Below are positions 1 to 8,577 of a stretch of 64,000 nt of DNA, piece by piece. The position numbers and the translations under genes are program-made. Below the pieces are notes generated by a model. It was not told the DNA's origin. It saw only the letters and a program-made list of their open reading frames with translations, and ran no database searches. Source of the stretch: Vibrio sp. S9_S30 (lineage in GTDB: Bacteria; Pseudomonadota; Gammaproteobacteria; Enterobacterales; Vibrionaceae); NCBI RefSeq assembly GCF_014694455.1, contig NZ_JAAUWT010000004.1, positions 124,001 to 188,000 on the forward strand, written 5' to 3'. Positions within the stretch are counted from its first letter, which is position 1. Each line of letters starts with the position of its first letter.

Positions 1-1
1 T

Positions 2-886
2 GCCGCTTTCTCCTTGGTTATCTTAGGTGTTTTGTCTTTTCAATTTCGCTCGGTTACCCCAGTGACGTTTTTGGCGGTTGTGGTGTTATGGTTTTTTCCT
101 CAAAAACCCAAACCCATATGGCGAGTGGACATATTGGATGTGGGGCATGGGTTGGCGGTTCTCATTGAGAAAAGGGGTAAAGCCATGTTGTACGATACCG
201 GAATGGGGTGGGAAGGGGGAAGTTATGCGAACAGTGTGATTCACCCAATACTAAGGAATAGAGGGATGAATCAGTTGGATGGCTTGGTTCTGAGTCATTT
301 AGATGCCGATCATGCTGGCGGGACACAGTATGTTGAATCCATGCTGCAACCGAATTGGCGCCGGGCAAGCCAAAGCATTGAGGGCTATCAGCCTTGCATA
401 CGAGGAGAGCAGTGGCATTGGCAGGGATTGATGTTTAAAGCGATATGGCCGCCTCGATTAACGCGTCGAGCGTATAACCCTCATTCATGTGTGATTCAGG
501 TCAGTGACCGCAAAACATCAATGTTATTAACCGGTGATATTGATGCGATAAGCGAATTCATTTTGGCTCAGCAGCAAGGTGATCAGTTAGCCTCAGACAT
601 TCTGTTGGTTCCGCATCATGGTTCCAGCTCGTCGTCCAAACGCTTGTTTGTTGACCATGTGAATCCCGACATTGCGATTGCTTCATTGGCAAAAGGGAAT
701 CGATGGAATTTACCTTCTGCACAAGTGCGCAAAACATATGAGTCAAAAGGTATAAAGTGGATGGATACAGGGGATGAAGGGCAAATCTCTATCCTGATTT
801 ATGAGAATGCATGGTCTATTGAAACCGCTAGAGCTGAACATTCCCCTCGCTGGTATAGGCAGATACTAAGGAAAGGAGTAGAATAA
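2..886 (+). CDS. comEC: ComEC C-terminal part (DNA uptake channel), partial
   Basis: This is the last ~294 residues of a ComEC/Rec2 protein whose start lies before the window. ComEC forms the inner-membrane channel for single-stranded DNA uptake in natural transformation. The visible part opens with a hydrophobic segment, the end of the competence membrane domain, and continues into the metallo-beta-lactamase-like domain. It carries the HxDxDH signature in [10 protein letters not shown] (about nt 295-325) and a later 'VPHHGS' motif (about nt 608-625), both normal for the family. In Vibrio, comEC sits directly before msbA, as here (28 bp gap). The frame is open from base 2, so no start codon should be assigned. 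Confidence is high; TfoX, the competence activator, is encoded at 44.5 kb in the same window. Confidence 0.92.
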   Translation, partial: AAFSLVILGVLSFQFRSVTPVTFLAVVVLWFFPQKPKPIWRVDILDVGHGLAVLIEKRGKAMLYDTGMGWEGGSYANSVIHPILRNRGMNQLDGLVLSHLDADHAGGTQYVESMLQPNWRRASQSIEGYQPCIRGEQWHWQGLMFKAIWPPRLTRRAYNPHSCVIQVSDRKTSMLLTGDIDAISEFILAQQQGDQLASDILLVPHHGSSSSSKRLFVDHVNPDIAIASLAKGNRWNLPSAQVRKTYESKGIKWMDTGDEGQISILIYENAWSIETARAEHSPRWYRQILRKGVE

Positions 887-914
887 GCGGAATTTTTTGA
901 CAATGACCTTTCTT

Positions 915-2669
915 ATGTCGCAAGAATTAGATCAATCGACCTTTCAAACCTTTAAGCGCTTATGGCCTTATATTTCCTCATACAAAGCCGGTATTGTTAT
1001 TGCGATTATTGCATTAGTGATTAATGCCCTCAGTGATACCTACATGCTCTCTTTACTCAAGCCTTTGTTAGATGAAGGTTTTGGTCAGTCAGACTCTGAA
1101 TTTTTACGCACAATGCCGATCATCATTATTATGTTGATGATCGTTCGTGGTGGTAGTGGCTTTGTGTCTGCCTATTTTATGAGCTGGGTGTCCAACAATG
1201 TTGTCATGAGGCTTCGTAGGCAGGTGTTTAATCACTTCATGCAGATGCCTGTTTCCTTTTTTGATAAGGAATCGACTGGACGACTGCTTTCTCGCATTAC
1301 TTACGATACAGAACAAGTCGCGGGCGCGACGAGTCAGGCTTTGGTGAATATTGTTCGTGAAACGGCGAGTTTGCTAGGGCTGATCGGGTTAATGGTATGG
1401 AGCAGTTGGCAGCTGTCTTTGGTCTTGCTGGTTGTTGGTCCCGTTGTTGCTATCACTATTGGGGTTGTTTCTCGTCGGTTCCGAAAAATTTCTAAAAATA
1501 TGCAGACACAAATGGGTAACTTGACGTCGTCATCTGAGCAAATGCTTAATGGACACAAAGTGGTGTTGAGTTGTGGTGGTCAACAGGTTGAGGAAGCGCG
1601 ATTTAATCACGTCAGCAATGCGATGCGTCAACAAAATATGAAGATGGTTGTGGTCCAGCAACTGTCTAGCCCTGTCGTGCAAATGATAGGTTCTTCGGCG
1701 TTGGTTACGGTGTTATTTCTCGCTTCTGTTGACTCTATTCGTGCTGAGTTGACGGCTGGTACTTTTACAGTGGTCTTTTCTGCGATGCTAAGTATGCTTC
1801 GACCTCTTCGCGGGTTAACGTCGGTGATGTCTGACTTCCAACGAGGAATGGCGGCTTGCCAAACGTTGTTTAGCCTGATGGATATGCCAACCGAAAACAA
1901 TGAAGGGAAGTTGGTTAAAGAGAAGGTGAAAGGCGATGTAGAAGTACGAAACGCTATCTTTACGTATCCCACCAAAGATACCCCAGCGTTATGTGACGTC
2001 AGTTTCCGTATCCCTTCGGGCAAAACGGTGGCGCTGGTTGGGCGTTCTGGTTCAGGGAAGAGCACGATTGCAAGCCTGTTTACGCGTTTTTATAACTTAG
2101 ATTCAGGTTCTATCACGCTCGATGGGCATGACATTTGCGAGTACGACTTGCAGAACCTTCGAACTCACTTTGGGATTGTTTCTCAGCATGTCCACTTGTT
2201 TAACGACACGGTGGCAAACAACATTGCTTATGCCGCAGAGGATATGTATACGAGAGAACAAATCATTGAAGCGGCTAAACTTGCGTATGCGCACGAGTTT
2301 ATCGAGGCGCTGGATAACGGTTACGATACGGTGATTGGTGAAAATGGCGCCAACCTATCGGGTGGACAACGACAAAGGCTTGCGATTGCGCGTGCTTTGC
2401 TGCGTGATGCGCCCGTTCTGATTCTTGATGAAGCAACGTCTGCGCTGGATACGGAATCTGAACGCGCGATTCAATCCGCTCTGGATGTGCTTCAAAAGGA
2501 CAAGACCGTTTTGGTGATTGCGCACCGCTTGTCTACCATTGAAAATGCCGATGAGATTTTGGTTATCGAAGATGGAAAAGTGATAGAGCGTGGTCAGCAC
2601 GACGTACTGATGGCGCAAGATGGCGCATACGCTTCGCTTTACTCGATTCAATTTAGCGAGTCACATTGA
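915..2669 (+). CDS. msbA: Lipid A export ATP-binding/permease MsbA
   Basis: MsbA is the inner-membrane ABC half-transporter that flips lipid A-core from the cytoplasmic to the periplasmic leaflet. The protein has an N-terminal six-helix ABC_membrane domain (about residues 20-310) and a C-terminal ATPase. The ATPase has Walker A GRSGSGKS near residue 376, signature LSGGQRQR near 481 and Walker B LILDEATS near 502. In-frame starts exist at 897 (TTG), 903 and 915. I chose ATG 915 because it gives 584 residues, close to the E. coli length of 582, and because the N-terminus then lines up without gaps with my memory of V. cholerae MsbA. No strong Shine-Dalgarno sequence is visible for any of the three. 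The stop overlaps the lpxK start by one base (TGATG), so translation is probably coupled. Confidence 0.96.
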   Translation: MSQELDQSTFQTFKRLWPYISSYKAGIVIAIIALVINALSDTYMLSLLKPLLDEGFGQSDSEFLRTMPIIIIMLMIVRGGSGFVSAYFMSWVSNNVVMRLRRQVFNHFMQMPVSFFDKESTGRLLSRITYDTEQVAGATSQALVNIVRETASLLGLIGLMVWSSWQLSLVLLVVGPVVAITIGVVSRRFRKISKNMQTQMGNLTSSSEQMLNGHKVVLSCGGQQVEEARFNHVSNAMRQQNMKMVVVQQLSSPVVQMIGSSALVTVLFLASVDSIRAELTAGTFTVVFSAMLSMLRPLRGLTSVMSDFQRGMAACQTLFSLMDMPTENNEGKLVKEKVKGDVEVRNAIFTYPTKDTPALCDVSFRIPSGKTVALVGRSGSGKSTIASLFTRFYNLDSGSITLDGHDICEYDLQNLRTHFGIVSQHVHLFNDTVANNIAYAAEDMYTREQIIEAAKLAYAHEFIEALDNGYDTVIGENGANLSGGQRQRLAIARALLRDAPVLILDEATSALDTESERAIQSALDVLQKDKTVLVIAHRLSTIENADEILVIEDGKVIERGQHDVLMAQDGAYASLYSIQFSESH

Positions 2670-3676
2670 TGGTGGAAAAGATTTGGTATGAGCGGCATTG
2701 GTTGAGCTTTTTGCTCTGGCCAATACTATGGCCGCTCAGCCTATTGTTTGGCTTGATCAGCACGAAGCGTAAACAAGCATTTTTGAGTCAAAAAAAGCCA
2801 CGTTACCGTGCGCCTATTCCCGTCATTGTGGTGGGCAATATTACTGCCGGTGGGAATGGCAAAACGCCCGTTGTTGTTTGGCTTGTGGAAATGTTGCAAG
2901 CGAAAGGGTATAGACCTGGGGTGGTATCGCGAGGTTACGGAGCCAAAGCGCCGAGCTATCCGTTTTCGGTAACTTCGAGCTCCAGCCCTGCACATTGCGG
3001 GGATGAACCCCTTTTAATTCACCGCCGAACGAATGCGCCCGTCGTTGTTGACCCGAATCGCAGTAACGCTGTGAAAGCGCTCTTGGAATTTGGAGTTAAT
3101 ATCGTTATCACTGACGATGGGTTGCAGCATTACGCATTGGACAGAGACATTGAAATAGTCGTTGTTGATGGCGTTAGGCGTATGGGGAATGAAAAACTCA
3201 TTCCTATGGGACCATTGCGTGAGCCCGTTTCTCGGATAGATGACGTGGATTTTGTGATCACTAATGGTGGCAGTGCACATGCAAACGAGTGTCCAATGAC
3301 ATTGGAGCCTTCTAAAGCCATCAATTTGATGACGAATGAACAGAAGGATGCCGTTGAGCTTAAAAATGTGGTTGCAATGGCAGGAATTGGTCACCCTCCT
3401 CGCTTTTTTGAAACCTTGAAGAGCATGGGGTTGAAGGTGTTGTCAGAACAGGGTTTTGCCGATCATCAAGCAATGACGGAACCACAGGTTAGTGCCATTG
3501 AAATGGCGGGCAAGCCGCTTATTATGACGGAAAAAGACGCAGTCAAATGCCTGTCTTTTGCAAAGGATAACTGGTGGTATTTACCGGTTTCCGCAACCTT
3601 GCCAGCTCAAGACGCGGATAAAATATTACAAAGAATACATGAGGTAATGAAAGAATATGGATCATCGACTGCTTGA
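2669..3676 (+). CDS. lpxK: Tetraacyldisaccharide 4'-kinase LpxK
   Basis: LpxK phosphorylates the 4' position of tetraacyldisaccharide 1-phosphate to make lipid IVA, the sixth step of the Raetz pathway, at the cytoplasmic face of the inner membrane. The 335-residue protein starts with a hydrophobic anchor (residues about 8-28) and has the family P-loop [12 protein letters not shown] near residue 57. Length and N-terminus ([11 protein letters not shown]) are normal for the family. The ATG at 2669 overlaps the msbA stop; a TTG one codon earlier is less likely. The 3' end overlaps the next small gene by 20 bp, giving a tight msbA-lpxK-ycaR-kdsB operon that links lipid A synthesis, KDO activation and lipid A export. 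Confidence 0.95.
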   Translation: MVEKIWYERHWLSFLLWPILWPLSLLFGLISTKRKQAFLSQKKPRYRAPIPVIVVGNITAGGNGKTPVVVWLVEMLQAKGYRPGVVSRGYGAKAPSYPFSVTSSSSPAHCGDEPLLIHRRTNAPVVVDPNRSNAVKALLEFGVNIVITDDGLQHYALDRDIEIVVVDGVRRMGNEKLIPMGPLREPVSRIDDVDFVITNGGSAHANECPMTLEPSKAINLMTNEQKDAVELKNVVAMAGIGHPPRFFETLKSMGLKVLSEQGFADHQAMTEPQVSAIEMAGKPLIMTEKDAVKCLSFAKDNWWYLPVSATLPAQDADKILQRIHEVMKEYGSSTA

Positions 3677-3836
3677 AATTGTAGCGTGCCCTGTTTGTAA
3701 AGGTAAACTGACTTTTGATAAGGATAAGCAAGAGCTTATCTGTAAATTCGACCGCCTTGCTTACCCAATTAATGAAGGCATTCCCGTTTTACTTGAGTCA
3801 GAAGCTCGCAGTATTTCTATGGATGAGGGAAGGTAA
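3657..3836 (+). CDS. ycaR: YcaR/Trm112-like small zinc-ribbon protein
   Basis: This is a 59-residue ORF that a length filter would miss. It reads [18 protein letters not shown] and continues with a conserved [15 protein letters not shown] C-terminus. It belongs to the Trm112p-like/UPF0434 family, represented by E. coli YcaR. The visible zinc-ribbon cysteines are C11 and C14 in CPVC and C29. In E. coli the homologue also lies between lpxK and kdsB, so the synteny confirms it as a real gene. It overlaps the end of lpxK by 20 bp and its TAA is followed immediately by the kdsB ATG. Its precise role is not established; Trm112 proteins in other organisms act as activating partners of methyltransferases, but I do not infer that here. 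Confidence 0.93.
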   Translation: MDHRLLEIVACPVCKGKLTFDKDKQELICKFDRLAYPINEGIPVLLESEARSISMDEGR

Positions 3837-4586
3837 ATGACCTTTACGGTTGTCATTCCTGCTCGATACCAATCAACGCGATTACCGGGCAAACCTCTTG
3901 CTGATATAGCGGGTAAACCTATGATTGAATGGGTTTACCTACAAGCGATTCAAGCTGGGGCTGAAAAGGTCATTATTGCTACTGACGATAAGCGTGTTCA
4001 GCAAGCTGCGGAAGCGTTTGGTGCGACGGTTTGCATGACATCGGATAAACATGAATCGGGCACTGAACGCTTGGCCGAAGTGGTGGATTTAATGAATATT
4101 CCGTCGGATCATATTATTGTGAATGTTCAGGGTGACGAGCCCTTGATTCCTCCTTCCATCATTTCGCAAGTTGCGCAAAACCTGCAACAAAGCAAAGCGC
4201 CTATGGCGACGCTATCGGTAGAAATTGAAGACGAAAATGAAGTGTTTAACCCGAATGCCGTGAAAGTGGTGACAGATGAAAATGGTTATGCGCTGTATTT
4301 CAGCCGAGCCTCGATTCCTTGGGATAGGGATGATTATTCCAAGTCAAAGCCGTCTATTCGTCAGCCATTACAGCGCCATATTGGGATTTATGCGTACCGA
4401 GCGGGGTTCATAAAAACCTACGTCAATTGGGAACCGAGCGCGCTAGAGCGAATTGAATGTTTAGAGCAATTAAGAGTGCTTTGGTATGGTGAGAAGATTC
4501 ATGTTGATGTGGCTAAAGAAACACCTGCAGCAGGGGTCGATACACCAGAAGATTTAGAGATCGTCAGAAAGATACTGTCTAGCTAG
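3837..4586 (+). CDS. kdsB: 3-deoxy-manno-octulosonate cytidylyltransferase KdsB
   Basis: KdsB activates KDO with CTP to form CMP-KDO, the donor used to build the inner core of lipopolysaccharide in the cytoplasm. The 249-residue protein shows the family N-terminal nucleotide-binding motif [15 protein letters not shown] at residues 6-20 and the 'NVQGDEPL' motif near residue 95. Length matches the family (E. coli 248). The ATG follows the ycaR stop directly (TAAATG), with the Shine-Dalgarno-like GAGGGAAGG inside the end of ycaR. It is the last gene of the operon and is followed by a perfect-stem terminator. Confidence 0.96.
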   Translation: MTFTVVIPARYQSTRLPGKPLADIAGKPMIEWVYLQAIQAGAEKVIIATDDKRVQQAAEAFGATVCMTSDKHESGTERLAEVVDLMNIPSDHIIVNVQGDEPLIPPSIISQVAQNLQQSKAPMATLSVEIEDENEVFNPNAVKVVTDENGYALYFSRASIPWDRDDYSKSKPSIRQPLQRHIGIYAYRAGFIKTYVNWEPSALERIECLEQLRVLWYGEKIHVDVAKETPAAGVDTPEDLEIVRKILSS

Positions 4587-4616
4587 CTTGTTTGAGTGTC
4601 AGCCAATCTAAGGCAG

Positions 4617-4648
4617 AAAAAATAGCAGCGAATTCGCTGCTATTTTTT
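4617..4648. terminator. Bidirectional rho-independent terminator after kdsB
   Basis: Two perfect 14-bp arms (4617-4630 and 4635-4648) flank an AATT loop. The arms begin and end with A6/T6 tracts, so the hairpin has a U-tract in both directions. It terminates the kdsB operon on the plus strand and the converging deacetylase gene on the minus strand, whose stop codon lies inside it. Confidence 0.9.
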
Positions 4649-5417
4649 ATTCGGGATGAGTGATGAGTGTTACGTTATTCGTGTCTAGATGTGCGATGTA
4701 GCGATCACTTCTAAGATACTCATACTCTTTCACCCTCGCTAAACCGTGATCAACATTTGTTCTTTTGATCGCTGGGTGACACATAATCAACCCATGATGA
4801 TCGAGATTGTTGACCCAGCCTTCCATGAGTGCCGGGAAGTTCGCGGTTTCACTAATGGAATACAACCCTGCAAAACTGGTATTCGTTTTAGCGCTGGTGC
4901 GCTCACGAATAATTGAATTAAAGCCAATATTTAAACCTTTGATCACCAAGGCTTTTAGGGCTGAATCGTGCCCACTAAGTGGCACCGAGGGGGTTCTAAT
5001 CCACGGAGGGTTCGTTGAGTAGCGTTGATTGATGACGGACACTAAGACATCACGAATAACGGGAAACGAATGTACGTGCTGATGACCATCAATATAATCG
5101 GGGACTCTGCCCACTTCATTTTCAAAGTTATCCAGCTGCTGATTGAGTGTGACTTTCATCGCCGATTGATCCAACGTACGTGTCATCGCCCCAAGCATTA
5201 AGTTACTCAGACTTGCAAAGTGTCCCAAATCGAAATGCAAGCCAAAAGCCGCTTGCCCTTCAAGTTCTTTCAATCTGCGAGCAGACGCTTTCCAGCTAGG
5301 CATCAATGTCATACAGCTGGTGGCGGAAATACGCTGATTCTCAATTAATTCTAGAATGGCGTCATCGACGTCGTCAGACATACCATAATCGTCTGCACAC
5401 ACTATGATGCTTTTCAT
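4647..5417 (-). CDS. YdjC/ChbG-family carbohydrate deacetylase (NaxD-like candidate)
   Basis: This 256-residue protein of the YdjC/ChbG/HpnK family consists of metal-dependent N-deacetylases that act on acetylated amino sugars. The N-terminal CADDYG motif at residues 7-12 supplies the metal-binding aspartates. GLHFDLGH near residue 62 and DGHQHVH near residue 115 supply the histidines. It starts 3 bp after the stop of the glycosyltransferase gene, so the two form one transcription unit. Chitobiose deacetylation (ChbG) is possible, but no chb or PTS gene is nearby. The pairing with an ArnC/GtrB-like transferase beside lipid A genes is closer to Francisella FlmF2-NaxD, where NaxD deacetylates an undecaprenyl-phosphate amino sugar. 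That substrate is an inference; the family call is firm. Confidence 0.85.
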   Translation of the reverse strand: MKSIIVCADDYGMSDDVDDAILELIENQRISATSCMTLMPSWKASARRLKELEGQAAFGLHFDLGHFASLSNLMLGAMTRTLDQSAMKVTLNQQLDNFENEVGRVPDYIDGHQHVHSFPVIRDVLVSVINQRYSTNPPWIRTPSVPLSGHDSALKALVIKGLNIGFNSIIRERTSAKTNTSFAGLYSISETANFPALMEGWVNNLDHHGLIMCHPAIKRTNVDHGLARVKEYEYLRSDRYIAHLDTNNVTLITHPE

Positions 5418-5420
5418 TAA

Positions 5421-6458
5421 TTAACTTTCTACTTTGTTGTCATCGATATTGCCATCAGCGTCTTGACCACCGATGCCTTTGTCTACGCTTTGCTGGTACT
5501 CTTCAACAATATAGAGAGGGCGCTTTTTTACTTCAGAGAAGACACGAGCCAGATAGTCTCCCATGATACCGATGGATAATAATTGGATGCCACCAAGGAA
5601 AAAGATGGAAACGGTCAGCGTTGGCCAACCTGGTACGTCTGAACCAAAAATCAGCGTTCTAAGTAAAATGAGCATGCCATAGCCAAATGACATGGCTGAG
5701 ATAATCGCGCCTATCACCATCCATATTTTTAAAGGAATGCTGCTAAATGATGTCAATCCGGTTATCGCGAGGGAGGTGAGATCCCTAAAGCGAAAGGTGC
5801 TGGCTCCGCTCAATCGGTCTTCAACATCGAACGATACGGCTTTACTTTTAAAACCAACCCACGCATAAAGACCTTTCATCATTCGGGTACGTTCGGGCAA
5901 CGACACCAATGCATCAACAACGTTTCTGTTTAAAAGTCGAAAGTCACCGGCATCTGGGTGGATATCCACATCCGAGATTCGATTTAAAAGCCCGTAATAG
6001 AGTTTTGTGAACGCTCTTTTCGCGAAGGACTCATCGTTTCTATTCGCTCTCACGCCATAAACCATGTCGAAGCCGTCACGCCAGTGTTCAATGAATTGTT
6101 CGATGACAGATAGCGGATGTTGGCCATCTGAATCCATGATAATGACGACATTACCGCGAGCGCTGTCCAAACCCGCACTTAGCGCAATTTCTTTACCAAA
6201 ATTTCTGGAGAGCTTTACAACAGAAATAGGGTAACTATTCGCAAGTTCTTGAGCGACACTTACTGTGTTGTCCGCGCTGCCATCATCAACAATGAGGATT
6301 TCGACTTCTTGGCAAAACTGCTTCAAGTAGTTGTATGTTTTTGGCACGACATGCGGAAGATTCTCCGCTTCATTATATGCAGGTAACAAACACGTGATCA
6401 TATTAGGAAGGTCACGACGGTGTTGGCTTTCTGCGAGAGGGGCGTTTGAAGCGCTCAT
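5421..6458 (-). CDS. Polyprenyl-phosphate glycosyltransferase, family 2 (ArnC/GtrB/FlmF2-like)
   Basis: This 345-residue GT-A family 2 glycosyltransferase of the dolichol/bactoprenol-phosphate sugar type has a nucleotide-sugar fold. Early aspartates lie in LIVDDGSADNT near residue 57 and the metal-binding motif IMDSDGQHP near residue 110. After about residue 230 two strong transmembrane helices follow (around 233-258 and 268-292), the usual architecture of GtrB and ArnC. Such enzymes load a sugar onto undecaprenyl phosphate at the cytoplasmic face for later transfer in the periplasm. It is the upstream partner of the YdjC-family gene. The sugar is unknown. The start at 6458 has a weak GGTGAT ribosome site; a later ATG at 6401 would remove 19 poorly conserved residues. 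Confidence 0.86.
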   Translation of the reverse strand: MSASNAPLAESQHRRDLPNMITCLLPAYNEAENLPHVVPKTYNYLKQFCQEVEILIVDDGSADNTVSVAQELANSYPISVVKLSRNFGKEIALSAGLDSARGNVVIIMDSDGQHPLSVIEQFIEHWRDGFDMVYGVRANRNDESFAKRAFTKLYYGLLNRISDVDIHPDAGDFRLLNRNVVDALVSLPERTRMMKGLYAWVGFKSKAVSFDVEDRLSGASTFRFRDLTSLAITGLTSFSSIPLKIWMVIGAIISAMSFGYGMLILLRTLIFGSDVPGWPTLTVSIFFLGGIQLLSIGIMGDYLARVFSEVKKRPLYIVEEYQQSVDKGIGGQDADGNIDDNKVES

Positions 6459-6644
6459 ATTTTTATCACCAATCTAGATTTACCTTTGGGTAATTAACCT
6501 AAAGGACAACAACGCGCCATTATAAACAGGTTTGACCTTAGTAAGAAATAAACACAAACTTGATATTTCGTTTTGCTTCCAGTTTATGGTTCAGGTAACT
6601 TCCGAGTTTTATTCATATAAAGTTCCTCTTTTGCCGACGAAATA

Positions 6645-6690
6645 GCGCTTTGTACATTCGCGCTTTTGTACATTCGCGCTTTGGACATTG
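6645..6690. repeat. 15/16-bp tandem repeat, three copies
   Basis: Three adjacent copies of GCGCTTTGTACATTC lie at 6645-6659, 6660-6675 (one extra T) and 6676-6690 (two substitutions). The array is seen directly in the sequence. It lies about 110 bp left of the 18-bp array and does not share its unit. Confidence 0.85.
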
Positions 6691-6800
6691 CCTATAGCTG
6701 TGAATACCGAAAGCCGTAAACGCCGAATACTGTATGTGCCTCAAACGTGAAGTGTTTATGCGGAGGAAGACCTCAGGCGAAAGCCGGCGAATCGGGTGCC

Positions 6801-6898
6801 ACAAATTGCAGTTTTCCTGCATATTGCAGTTTTCCCACATACTTCGGTTTTCCCAAATATTGTCGCTTTCTCGTATATTGTTGCTTTCTCGGATATAG
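6801..6898. repeat. 18-bp minisatellite, five copies plus a partial one
   Basis: Units of exactly 18 bp, related to GCATATTGCAGTTTTCCC, start at 6801, 6819, 6837, 6855 and 6873, with a partial sixth at 6891. Copies diverge stepwise: the left copies carry GCAGTTTTCC and the right ones TTGCTTTCTC, as expected for an ageing tandem array. The period is a multiple of three, so open frames here read as degenerate six-residue repeats; I regard those as accidental. There are no spacers, so this is not a CRISPR array. Confidence 0.9.
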
Positions 6899-6965
6899 AG
6901 GGTGTGTTCGTTCTAAAGATGGAACGGAAAAGCAATCAATGCGTTGGCTTCTCCTGTTTGAACCG

Positions 6966-6991
6966 TAAAAAAGCCCACAGACTTCGTGGGC
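6966..6991 (-). terminator. Rho-independent terminator of the yeaG-yeaH-ycgB block
   Basis: Read on the minus strand, a GCCCAC...GTGGGC stem with an 8-base loop is followed by a run of T residues. It lies 31 bp past the ycgB stop codon. Confidence 0.85.
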
Positions 6992-7021
6992 AAATAGGAG
7001 GATGGTTTAGAGATACTGGCT

Positions 7022-8566
7022 TTATGTTTCAGAATTATAGTCTTCACGCTCAGGGCAACTGCCAAGAATCTCTTTTCTTCCAGACTCATTTCGCTGTTCC
7101 AAAATGACGTCAAAACCCCAAAGACGATATAGATGTTTCAATACTTCCTGATAGCTTTCACCTAATGGAATCCTATCATGGGGTATGTATTGTAAAACCA
7201 AGGATCGATCCCCACGTACGTCAACATTCCACACCTGAATATTGGGTTCTAAGTTGCTTAAGTTATACTGTGCCGCAAGCTTTTCCCTGATTTGTCGATA
7301 ACCGACTTCGTCGTGTATGGCACTGACTTCAATGAAGTTTTTCCTATCATCATCACTAATTGCAAATAGCTTAAAGTCGCGCATCAATTTGGGTGATAAA
7401 TACTGGCTGATGAAGCTCTCGTCTTTAAAGTTTGCCATGGCGAAGTGTAAGGTATCTAACCAATCTGCGCCCGCGATGTCTGGAAACCATTCTCTGTCTT
7501 CGTCGGTTGGATCTTCACACATTCTGCGAATGTCTTGAAACATCGCAAAGCCCAGAGCATAGGGATTGATGCCACTAAAGTAAGGGCTGTTGTATGGAGG
7601 TTGGACGACGACATTGGTATGGCTGTGTAAGAACTCAAGCATAAATTTCTCTGATACCAAACCTTCATCATACAAATGGTTCAGTATGGAGTAGTGCCAG
7701 AAAGTAGCCCAACCTTCGTTCATGACTTGTGTTTGCTTCTGAGGGTAGAAATATTGGCTGACTTTTCTAACTATACGCACGATTTCTCGTTGCCAAGGCT
7801 CAAGAAGTGGCGCGTGTTTTTCAATGAAGTACAAGATATTTTCTTGGGGTTCCGTTGGGAAGCGAATTTTTTGCGATTGCTCCTTCTCCTCGCTTTTAGG
7901 AACGGTTTTCCACAGTTCATTTACTTGAGATTGCAAGTATTCTTCCCGAGCTTCTTGTCGCGCTTTTTCCTCAACAATGGAGATCTTTTCTGGTCGCTTA
8001 TATCGATCGACACCGAAGTTCATTAGGGCATGACAGGAATCCAAGAGTTGTTCGACTTCTTCTACGCCGTGCTTTTCTTCACACTCAGTGATGTAGTTTC
8101 TGGCGAATAATAGATAATCAACAATGGAACTAGCATCCGTCCAAGTTTGGAACAAGTAATTGCCTTTGAAGAAAGAGTTGTGACCATAACACGCATGAGC
8201 CATAACCAAAGCTTGCATGGTGACAGTGTTCTCTTCCATTAAATAAGCAATACATGGGTCTGAATTAATGACAATTTCGTACGCCAGCCCCATCTGACCA
8301 TGCTTGTAGTTTTGTTCTGTTTGGATGAATTTTTTGCCGAATGACCAATGGTTATAGTTGATGGGCATACCAATACTTGAATACGCATCCATCATCTGTT
8401 CTGCTGTGATCACTTCAATTTGATTAGGGTAGGTGTCTAGACGATAGTACTCTGCCACCCTTTTGATTTCTTTGTGGTAACGCTCCAGCAGTTCGAATGA
8501 CCAATCCGGACCATCTGGCAAGCGCTTGTTGTTTGTTGCTGTTTTTTTAGCTGCTTTAGTCGCCAT
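7022..8566 (-). CDS. ycgB: SpoVR family protein (E. coli YcgB homologue)
   Basis: This is a 514-residue cytoplasmic protein of the SpoVR family, similar in length to E. coli YcgB (510). The molecular function is unknown. In Bacillus, SpoVR affects spore cortex formation, but in non-sporulating proteobacteria the gene travels with yeaG and yeaH as a stress and starvation block. Recognisable segments include the conserved histidine/tryptophan-rich stretch 'NEGWATFWHY', and 'HACYGHNSFF' near residue 140, which looks metal-binding. The lysine/alanine-rich N-terminus is variable in the family. A strong GGGAGG site precedes the ATG at 8566, and the gene starts 11 bp after yeaH ends. It is the last gene of the operon, followed by a terminator. 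Confidence 0.92.
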   Translation of the reverse strand: MATKAAKKTATNNKRLPDGPDWSFELLERYHKEIKRVAEYYRLDTYPNQIEVITAEQMMDAYSSIGMPINYNHWSFGKKFIQTEQNYKHGQMGLAYEIVINSDPCIAYLMEENTVTMQALVMAHACYGHNSFFKGNYLFQTWTDASSIVDYLLFARNYITECEEKHGVEEVEQLLDSCHALMNFGVDRYKRPEKISIVEEKARQEAREEYLQSQVNELWKTVPKSEEKEQSQKIRFPTEPQENILYFIEKHAPLLEPWQREIVRIVRKVSQYFYPQKQTQVMNEGWATFWHYSILNHLYDEGLVSEKFMLEFLHSHTNVVVQPPYNSPYFSGINPYALGFAMFQDIRRMCEDPTDEDREWFPDIAGADWLDTLHFAMANFKDESFISQYLSPKLMRDFKLFAISDDDRKNFIEVSAIHDEVGYRQIREKLAAQYNLSNLEPNIQVWNVDVRGDRSLVLQYIPHDRIPLGESYQEVLKHLYRLWGFDVILEQRNESGRKEILGSCPEREDYNSET

Positions 8567-8577
8567 AGCGCGCCTCC

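Larger units (their letters stand above)
6459..7021. other. Gene-free region with two short tandem-repeat families
   Basis: This is 563 bp between the start of the glycosyltransferase gene (minus) and the end of the ycgB gene (minus). The open frames here come from the repeats and have no ribosome site, so I call no gene. The first ~180 bp should hold the glycosyltransferase promoter. The middle carries a 15/16-bp and an 18-bp repeat array, and the right end holds the terminator of the SpoVR block. Confidence 0.7.

Noticed and set aside
1628..2065. 145-codon open frame antisense to msbA
   Set aside because: It lies opposite the conserved MsbA ATPase region, has no ribosome site and mirrors its codon pattern.
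3014..3394. 126-codon open frame antisense to lpxK
   Set aside because: It is a shadow of a conserved gene, with no ribosome site or recognisable protein.
6801..6898. CRISPR array
   Set aside because: Repeats are only 18 bp and directly adjacent, with no spacers and no cas genes nearby.
6796..7107. 103-codon open frame with hexapeptide repeats
   Set aside because: It is created by the 18-bp tandem repeat; no ribosome site or secretion signal, and it runs into the SpoVR gene from the opposite strand.
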